Assembly: GCA_027310505.1 (NCBI GenBank)
Contig: DAIDAS010000044.1
Span: forward strand, 1-6,283
Reading direction: 5' to 3'
Length of the DNA stretch: 6,283 nucleotides
Source: a bacterium
Lineage (GTDB): Bacteria > Pseudomonadota > Gammaproteobacteria > Burkholderiales > Methylophilaceae
Part shown: positions 1 through 4,100 of the stretch, one piece after another
Numbering within the stretch: the first letter of the stretch is position 1
Layout: each line of letters starts with the position of its first letter
Position numbers and translations under genes: made by a program
The notes under the pieces: generated by a model
Seen by the model: the letters and a program-made list of their open reading frames with translations, nothing else
Database searches by the model: none
Told to the model about the DNA's origin: nothing

Positions 1-44
1 GCCTAAGGGTGTCTACACATCCTTGCATCGGCGAGTTCGAAGCT

Positions 45-58
45 CATTCCAAGGAATG
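45..58. promoter_or_regulatory. Short perfect dyad upstream of the first gene
   Basis: CATTCC and GGAATG form a perfect 6-base inverted repeat separated by AA, ending 19 bases before the start codon of the first gene. As DNA it could be a compact operator. As RNA it could fold as a 5-bp stem with a CAAG tetraloop. I see no convincing -35/-10 pair around it, and the spacing is much tighter than the CueR/MerR type of operator (two half-sites about 7 bases apart). It may therefore be an mRNA leader element or chance. Rest of bases 1-77: the TAA at 4-6 could close an upstream gene, but only two codons are visible, so no gene is called. Confidence 0.25.
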
Positions 59-65
59 TTGCAGC

Positions 66-73
66 GGAGGAAG
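66..73 (+). promoter_or_regulatory. Ribosome binding site that fixes the start of the first gene
   Basis: GGAGGAAG lies 4 bases before the ATG at 78, with its GGAGG core 7 bases away, a textbook Shine-Dalgarno spacing. The same frame is open further upstream through a GTG at 9. The only purine-rich sequence before that GTG directly abuts it, which is too close to work. This site is the main reason for choosing the ATG at 78. Confidence 0.8.
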
Positions 74-77
74 ATCG

Positions 78-431
78 ATGTCTCATCCTGATCATCAAGC
101 CAGTTCCGCGACTGAATATCTCGTCAGCCGCAAAGTGCGCATTAGCACTCCGGATGTGTCTGGGGCTCTGCTACGCCAAGTCGAAAGTCACGCGCCAGAA
201 CAGCTGTCGCTGAGAGTGAGTGGCCGTAGTGACGCACTGATCGTCACGTACGATGCGTCCGCCCATGCTTTCAGTCAAGTACTGGCATGGCTGAGTGATG
301 CAGGGATCAAGCCTGTTGACACTTGGTGGTTCCACCTGAAGTCATCGCTGTACGACTTCACGGATGGCAACGTTGCCGCACAGGCGCACGCCAGGCCCAA
401 AGGCTGCTGCAACAAGATTTCTAAAGGTTAG
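78..431 (+). CDS. Small HMA-like-fold protein with C-terminal Cys-Cys, first gene of the metal operon
   Basis: A 117-residue protein of unproven function with no signal peptide or membrane segment, so probably cytoplasmic. Residues 16-79 alternate strand/helix in a pattern I read as beta-alpha-beta-beta-alpha-beta: KVRIST (19-24), helix 27-37, LSLRV (43-47), ALIVTYD (53-59), helix 61-75. This resembles the ferredoxin-like fold of heavy-metal-associated (HMA) domains, but the usual CxxC metal motif after the first strand is absent. The only cysteines are the adjacent pair Cys110-Cys111 in the tail GCCNKISKG. His residues at 3 and 6 and an aromatic patch DTWWFH (81-86) are other possible ligand or contact sites. 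I recall similar small proteins with a CCNK-type tail near metal-efflux operons of proteobacteria, but could not check this. It is 58 bases upstream of the next gene on the same strand. It could be a metal-sensing or carrier protein, or a degenerate HMA domain. The start at 78 is favoured by its ribosome binding site. Confidence 0.7.
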   Translation: MSHPDHQASSATEYLVSRKVRISTPDVSGALLRQVESHAPEQLSLRVSGRSDALIVTYDASAHAFSQVLAWLSDAGIKPVDTWWFHLKSSLYDFTDGNVAAQAHARPKGCCNKISKG

Positions 432-438
432 CGCTGTA

Positions 439-459
439 CTCCCGAGCCATTGCCGGGAG
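439..459 (+). other. Intercistronic hairpin 1
   Basis: CTCCCG (439-444) pairs perfectly with CGGGAG (454-459) around a 9-base loop. It begins 8 bases after the stop codon of the first gene and ends 15 bases before the AAAGGAG ribosome binding site (475-481) of the next. The following bases (AATTTC) give no clear T-run, so it is not a convincing intrinsic terminator within an operon. A role as a 3' RNA-stabilising or processing element, or as a partial attenuator, is inference. Confidence 0.5.
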
Positions 460-489
460 AATTTCAATCCTAACAAAGGAGTATCAATC

Positions 490-885
490 ATGAATAAGCA
501 AACTATTCGCCAAATCGTCGTAACGCTCGCCATCTGCGGCTTGGGTTTTACCGCAATGTCTGCAGTTGCTGGCCCTGACGAGAACCAGAAACAGATGACT
601 CTGAAGCTTCACCAAGCCAAGCAGAAGCTTCAACAGGCCGAAGCTGCCAAGGGGGCTGAACGACAAAAGCTCATGAGTGAGCACATGAAAATGATGCACG
701 AGACCATGGGCAAGATGCAGGAGATGAAGCCCAATGCCGGTATGACGATGCAGGAGCATGAGGAGTGGATTAGCCAACATCAGAAACTCATGGATGACAT
801 GATGGGGCAGATGATGGAAGAGCACCACATGATGATGGGGGCTGACTGCATGTCTATGGGTTCAGACGACGCTCACAAGCACTAA
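490..885 (+). CDS. Secreted Met/His-rich helical protein, probable periplasmic Cu/Ag-binding protein
   Basis: 131 residues. Residues 1-27 are a clear Sec signal peptide (basic start, hydrophobic 9-22, cleavage after AVA at 25-27), giving a 104-residue periplasmic protein. Cys16 sits inside the hydrophobic core after Ile, which does not make a lipobox. The mature part holds 20 Met, 9 His and a single Cys (120). Residues 30-79 and 88-116 look like two amphipathic helices joined by KPNAGMTM (80-87). Met and His recur every 3-4 residues (His65, Met69, Met73, Met76; His97, Met101, Met105, Met108, His112, Met116), placing soft-metal ligands along one face. By role this recalls the SilE/PcoE metal-binding proteins of silver/copper operons, which bind through His/Met motifs, but I see no sequence relationship that proves common origin. 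AAAGGAG is 8 bases before the ATG, and starts further upstream would bury the signal peptide. Sandwiched between the HMA-like gene and cusF, it probably buffers or delivers Cu(I)/Ag(I). Confidence 0.85.
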   Translation: MNKQTIRQIVVTLAICGLGFTAMSAVAGPDENQKQMTLKLHQAKQKLQQAEAAKGAERQKLMSEHMKMMHETMGKMQEMKPNAGMTMQEHEEWISQHQKLMDDMMGQMMEEHHMMMGADCMSMGSDDAHKH

Positions 886-895
886 TTCAACGGAT

Positions 896-924
896 GCTCC
901 GGGCGGACATTGTTCTCCCGGAGC
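896..924 (+). other. Intercistronic hairpin 2
   Basis: GCTCCGGG (896-903) pairs perfectly over 8 bases with CCCGGAGC (917-924), with a 13-base loop. It starts 11 bases after the stop codon of the Met/His-rich gene and ends 12 bases before the GAGGAAA ribosome binding site of cusF. It is followed by CAATTTGATT rather than a T-run, so full termination is unlikely. Its right arm and flank (CTCCCGGAGCCAATTTGATT) resemble the left arm and loop of hairpin 1 (CTCCCGAGCCATT). Confidence 0.6.
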
Positions 925-951
925 CAATTTGATTCTGAGGAAACGAAAGCT

Positions 952-1284
952 ATGAAACGAATTTTTACGACCGTACTGGCAAGCCTGATCTTTGCTACAT
1001 GCATCCCTGCTGTTTACGCGAACGATGTCCATCACCCCAAGGCTGAAGCGCAAAAGATCTATACCGTGAAAGGCGAGGTCGTCGCCATAGACAAGGCCGC
1101 CGGCAAGGTGAAGCTCAAGCACGAAGCCGTGCCCGAACTCGACTGGCCTGCCATGACGATGTTCTTCCCGGTAGCAGACAAATCCCAGCTTGATGGGATC
1201 GCCATCGGGGACCAGGTGGAATTCCAGTTTGTGAAAGCCAATGGCGGATCCCCATCGATCACCCAGATCAAGCCGTTGAAATAA
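952..1284 (+). CDS. cusF: CusF-like periplasmic Cu(I)/Ag(I) metallochaperone
   Basis: 110 residues, the usual size of CusF. A signal peptide (1-23, cleavage after VYA) exports it. The mature domain (about 34-110) is the small beta-barrel of the CusF family: YTVKGEVVAID (37-47), then KVKLKH, then the signature DWPAMTMFF, then GDQVEFQF (86-93). The metal ligands of E. coli CusF (His36, Trp44, Met47, Met49) are matched in identity and exact spacing by His57, Trp65, Met68 and Met70. In the known family, two Met and one His bind Cu(I) or Ag(I) while Trp caps the site, and the chaperone hands metal to CusB. GAGGAAA (937-943) precedes the ATG at 952. An in-frame ATG at 910 is rejected because it lies within hairpin 2 and would place 14 extra residues before the signal peptide. 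Here cusF precedes cusC, unlike E. coli cusCFBA. Confidence 0.96.
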   Translation: MKRIFTTVLASLIFATCIPAVYANDVHHPKAEAQKIYTVKGEVVAIDKAAGKVKLKHEAVPELDWPAMTMFFPVADKSQLDGIAIGDQVEFQFVKANGGSPSITQIKPLK

Positions 1285-1290
1285 GGATGA

Positions 1291-1316
1291 GGGCCGGCAG
1301 GAAATCGGGCCGGCCC
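1291..1316 (+). other. Intercistronic hairpin 3
   Basis: GGGCCGGC (1291-1298) pairs perfectly over 8 bases with GCCGGCCC (1309-1316) around a 10-base loop. The stem contains only G and C. It begins 7 bases after the cusF stop codon and ends 9 bases before the AGGTGA ribosome binding site of cusC. GAATCG follows rather than a T-run. By position it matches hairpins 1 and 2, and by stem composition it should be the most stable of the three. Confidence 0.6.
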
Positions 1317-1336
1317 GAATCGCATAGGTGAATGCA

Positions 1337-2620
1337 ATGAAGATGAATAAACAATGGGCATCCCTGATGGCTGCAGTGTGGCTGGCTCTCCCGGCTTCCA
1401 CAGTCAATGCTGATGCATTGAGCGAGCAACCCATCGGCGCAAGCCTGCAAGAGTTGCTGCAATGGGCCGACACGCACAACCCGGAATTGGCCGCTATGCG
1501 CTACGAGATCAATGCGGCCGGAGAGCGTATTCAGCCTGCAGGCGCCTTGCCAGATCCTGTGCTACGGGTCGAGTTGCAGGACTTTGCCGGACCGGGGGCT
1601 CCGGACAGCTTCAACCCGTTGCCGGGCAAGGGCAGCGGCACCAAATACACCCTGATGCAGAGCATCCCTTTATGGGGGAAACGTGATCTTCGCCAGGAAG
1701 TCGCCACTGCCCAATTGGCTCAGGTCCGAGGGCAGCGACTGGGTGTTCTGGCGGAAGTCCATGCTAGGATCAAAAGCGCATACGCACAGTACTACCAGGC
1801 TGCAGGAATGAGACGGTTAAATGAAGAAGTCCTGCGGATTCTGAACGATTTGGAGGCTGTCACTCAAGTGAGATATGCCAGTGGGCTGGTTCCGCAACAG
1901 GACGTGATTCGTGCCCAGGTCGAGAAGACTACATTGCGATCAGAGATTATTAATCTGGAAACCGAGCAGCACCATGCTATGACCCGGCTTAATACTGCGC
2001 TGGGCCGACCGCAGCATGCCAAAATTGCCGAGCCGCAAGCGCTACGGCCAATTCCAACAGGGAAACTCGACGCATCCTCATTGCAAGAAAAGATCATCCG
2101 TAACAATCCGCAACTCACTGTCCAGGCAGCGCAGATCGCCGCTGCGGATGCCAACCGCCGTTTGGTGGAGAAAAATCGCTATCCCGATGTCACTTTTGGC
2201 ATCGCTCCTATTCAGCGCGGTGGCAGCATTGACAGCTGGGAGGCCATGGTCGAGGTCAATATCCCTATTCGTTTCAATACTCGCCGATCCCAGGAAAGTG
2301 AAGCAACAGCGATGCTCGCCGCAGCGAAAGAGCGTCAACAGGCGATTTCAAATCAGGTGGATGGGGATCTGCAGGAAACCCTAATTGCACTGGAATCTTC
2401 CAGGAGGCAGGAGCAGTTGATCAATGACACCTTGCTGCCACAGGCGGAGTTGACCTTCAAGTCTGCCTTGGCTGGATATGAAACTGGCAAAGTCGATTTT
2501 GCGACCCTGCTGGATGCCCAAAGAGCTATTAAGCGTGCTCGCCAAGACGGGTTCAAGGCCCAGGTTGAGCAAGAGTTGCGGCTGTCAGAAATTGAAAAAA
2601 TGTTGGGAGAAGAACTATGA
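1337..2620 (+). CDS. cusC: CusC/CzcC-type outer-membrane efflux channel (TolC family)
   Basis: 427 residues, in the range of the TolC-family channels of heavy-metal RND systems. A signal peptide (1-25, cleavage after VNA) leads into two outer-membrane efflux repeats. Typical landmarks are ALPDPVL (70-76), QSIPLWGKRDLR (108-119), the YASGLVPQQDVIRAQ stretch, LNTALGRP, and YETGKVDFATLLDAQR near the end, all usual in CzcC/CusC members. The rest is long and helical, as expected for the periplasmic tunnel. It should form the trimeric duct that docks with CusB/CusA. The protein contains no cysteine, so unlike E. coli CusC it cannot be lipidated at its N-terminus. The start at 1337 is chosen because AGGTGA (1326-1331) is 5 bases upstream. 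An in-frame GTG at 1328 overlaps that site, and ATG at 1343 is possible. Its stop overlaps the cusB start (ATGA), implying translational coupling. The name cusC rather than czcC rests on the neighbours. Confidence 0.93.
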   Translation: MKMNKQWASLMAAVWLALPASTVNADALSEQPIGASLQELLQWADTHNPELAAMRYEINAAGERIQPAGALPDPVLRVELQDFAGPGAPDSFNPLPGKGSGTKYTLMQSIPLWGKRDLRQEVATAQLAQVRGQRLGVLAEVHARIKSAYAQYYQAAGMRRLNEEVLRILNDLEAVTQVRYASGLVPQQDVIRAQVEKTTLRSEIINLETEQHHAMTRLNTALGRPQHAKIAEPQALRPIPTGKLDASSLQEKIIRNNPQLTVQAAQIAAADANRRLVEKNRYPDVTFGIAPIQRGGSIDSWEAMVEVNIPIRFNTRRSQESEATAMLAAAKERQQAISNQVDGDLQETLIALESSRRQEQLINDTLLPQAELTFKSALAGYETGKVDFATLLDAQRAIKRARQDGFKAQVEQELRLSEIEKMLGEEL

Positions 2621-4098
2621 AGCGTTCCACACTCTGGATCGCATTGGGGGTGCTTGGCTTGGTTATGGCGGGCAGTGCGGGGTTCTGGTTAGGCGCGAAA
2701 CAGTCCGCCGCCCCGGAGCATCCGACGGTGATTGCCAAGCCTGAACAGAAAATCCTTTATTACCGCAACCCGATGGGCTTGCAGGATACATCCCCCGTTC
2801 CCAAGAAAGACAGCATGGGTATGGATTACGTTCCTGTGTATGCCGATGAGGCACCGGCACAGCAAACAACTGCCCCGGCGCACACCGCACATGCGGAGCG
2901 TAAAGTGCTTTACTACCGCAACCCCATGGGCCTGCCCGACACCTCGCCGGTGCCAAAGCAGGACTCCATGGGCATGGACTATGTTCCCGTCTACGCGGAC
3001 GAGCAGACCGCATCCAATCAAGTAAGGATCAGCCCCGACAAGGTTCAGAAGCTGGGGGTCAGAACCGAAGCCGTCACCGTGCGGGATCTGGTCAGGACGG
3101 TGCGTGCTGTCGGGCGCTTCCAGCTCGACGAACGGCGCATCTCGACGGTCACGACCAAATTCGAAGGCTATATCGAAAAGCTCTTCGTCAACGCCACGGG
3201 ACAACCCGTCGGGCACGGCCAGCCATTGATGGAGGTCTATAGTCCGGAGCTGGTCTCCGCCCAGGAAGAGTATCTGATTGCGTGGCGGGGACGGCAATCC
3301 CTCAAAAACGGCACTTCCGAATCGCAAGCAGGTACCGACCAGTTGTCGGAGGGCGCCCTGAAACGCTTGCGAAACTGGGACATTTCCAATGCTCAGCTGC
3401 AAAAGCTGCAACAGGAAGGCAAAGCCACCCGCACCCTGACCATGTATGCGCCGGCAGGCGGCGTGGTGCTGGAAAAGACCGCGCTTCAGGGCATGCGTTT
3501 CATGCCGGGCGAGCCATTGTTCAAGATCGCCGACCTGTCCGCAGTCTGGCTCATCGCAGACGTGTTTGAGCAGGATCTAGCGCAGGTGCATGTGGGGCAG
3601 TCAGTCAAGATCGTGGTGGACGCCTATCCCGGCAAGGACTTGCGCGGCAAGGTTACTTATATCTACCCCACGGTGAATCCCGAGACGAGAACCGCCCAGA
3701 TCAGGGTCGAGCTGTCCAATCCGGGTGGTATGTTGAGGCCTGACATGTTTGCCAGTGTTGAGTTGGCTTCCGGGCACGGCAAGGCGGCATCCCTGACCGT
3801 GCCTGATTCCGCGGTGATCGATAGCGGAGTACGTCAGATCGTGCTGGTCCAGTTGGGCGAAGGCATGTTCGAACCACGAGAAGTGAAGCTCGGCCAACGT
3901 AGTGACAGCTATGTCGAAGTGCTTGAAGGAGTGGGCGAAGGCGAACAGGTCGTCGTGCGTGCCAACTTCCTCATCGATGCCGAAAGCAACCTCAAGGCGG
4001 CGTTGGGCAGCTTTGGCGGGCATAGCCAGCACGGTGCCGCGCCTTCCTCCAAGACGGAACCGGCTCCTGCCGCTCCTGCCGGACATGAGGGGCATTAG
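2617..4098 (+). CDS. cusB: CusB-type periplasmic adaptor with two tandem heavy-metal-binding domains and a His-rich tail
   Basis: 493 residues, longer than E. coli CusB (407). Residues 5-26 are a hydrophobic N-terminal segment, probably an uncleaved anchor or signal. Two copies of the heavy-metal-binding domain (HMBD) follow at 45-78 and 96-129, each with the pattern NPMG, a PVP segment, then SMGMDYVPVYADE. They place Met53/67/69 and Met104/118/120 where E. coli CusB has the metal-binding Met49/64/66. The adaptor body comes next: barrel-sandwich lip with FEGYIEKLFV (182-191) and GQPLMEVYSPEL (201-212), a helical hairpin (about 213-272), the returning lip and barrel from LTMYAPAGGVV (274-284) through GMRFMPGEPLFKIADLSAVW, and a membrane-proximal domain to about 460. 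The C-terminal 25 residues are Pro/Ala-rich with His469, 472, 490 and 493. There are no cysteines. It joins CusA to CusC and accepts metal from CusF. The start overlaps cusC by ATGA, with GGGAGAAG just upstream. Confidence 0.96.
   Translation: MKRSTLWIALGVLGLVMAGSAGFWLGAKQSAAPEHPTVIAKPEQKILYYRNPMGLQDTSPVPKKDSMGMDYVPVYADEAPAQQTTAPAHTAHAERKVLYYRNPMGLPDTSPVPKQDSMGMDYVPVYADEQTASNQVRISPDKVQKLGVRTEAVTVRDLVRTVRAVGRFQLDERRISTVTTKFEGYIEKLFVNATGQPVGHGQPLMEVYSPELVSAQEEYLIAWRGRQSLKNGTSESQAGTDQLSEGALKRLRNWDISNAQLQKLQQEGKATRTLTMYAPAGGVVLEKTALQGMRFMPGEPLFKIADLSAVWLIADVFEQDLAQVHVGQSVKIVVDAYPGKDLRGKVTYIYPTVNPETRTAQIRVELSNPGGMLRPDMFASVELASGHGKAASLTVPDSAVIDSGVRQIVLVQLGEGMFEPREVKLGQRSDSYVEVLEGVGEGEQVVVRANFLIDAESNLKAALGSFGGHSQHGAAPSSKTEPAPAAPAGHEGH
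2749..2850 (+). repeat. HMBD repeat copy 1 within cusB
   Basis: This encodes residues 45-78 of the adaptor. Compared by hand with copy 2, 31 of 34 residues are identical (the changes are Ile/Val, Gln/Pro and Lys/Gln), while 25 of 102 bases differ, mostly at third codon positions. The copies are offset by exactly 51 codons (153 bases). The key metal-ligand candidates are Met53, Met67 and Met69. Confidence 0.95.
2902..3003 (+). repeat. HMBD repeat copy 2 within cusB
   Basis: This encodes residues 96-129 with the same Met triad (Met104, Met118, Met120). It follows a 17-residue Ala/Pro/Thr/His linker (79-95, with His89 and His92) that separates it from copy 1 and probably lets the two modules move independently. 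Its codons are richer in G/C at third positions than those of copy 1. Confidence 0.95.
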
Positions 4099-4100
4099 AC

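Noticed and set aside
1..6. TAA at 4-6 as the end of an upstream gene
   Set aside because: Only two codons are visible, which is not enough to support a gene.
364..489. Upstream extension of the Met/His-rich gene to an ATG at 364
   Set aside because: It would overlap the first gene by 68 bases and place 42 residues before a clear signal peptide. A good ribosome binding site serves the ATG at 490.
490..570. Met/His-rich protein as a lipoprotein through Cys16
   Set aside because: The residue before Cys is Ile and the Cys lies mid-way in the hydrophobic core. An AVA cleavage site follows at 25-27.
484..828. Reverse-strand frame rich in His and Leu
   Set aside because: CAT and CTC/CTT repeats are the complement of Met and Glu/Lys codons in the Met/His-rich gene, so the composition is an artefact.
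439..1316. The three intercistronic hairpins as intrinsic terminators
   Set aside because: None is followed by a run of T, and the genes on both sides appear to form one operon. Partial attenuation remains possible.
862..1479. Long reverse-strand open frame (205 codons) across cusF and the start of cusC
   Set aside because: It is antisense to cusF, whose ligand motif and signal peptide are unmistakable. Its translation shows no recognisable domain, so it is a by-product of coding bias on the + strand.
2689..3411. Reverse-strand open frame (240 codons) opposite cusB
   Set aside because: It is antisense to the HMBD repeats and adaptor body. The repeated appearance of its translation simply mirrors the duplicated module.
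3601..4095. Reverse-strand open frame opposite the end of cusB
   Set aside because: It has no credible ribosome binding site or domain, and it lies fully inside a well-supported gene.
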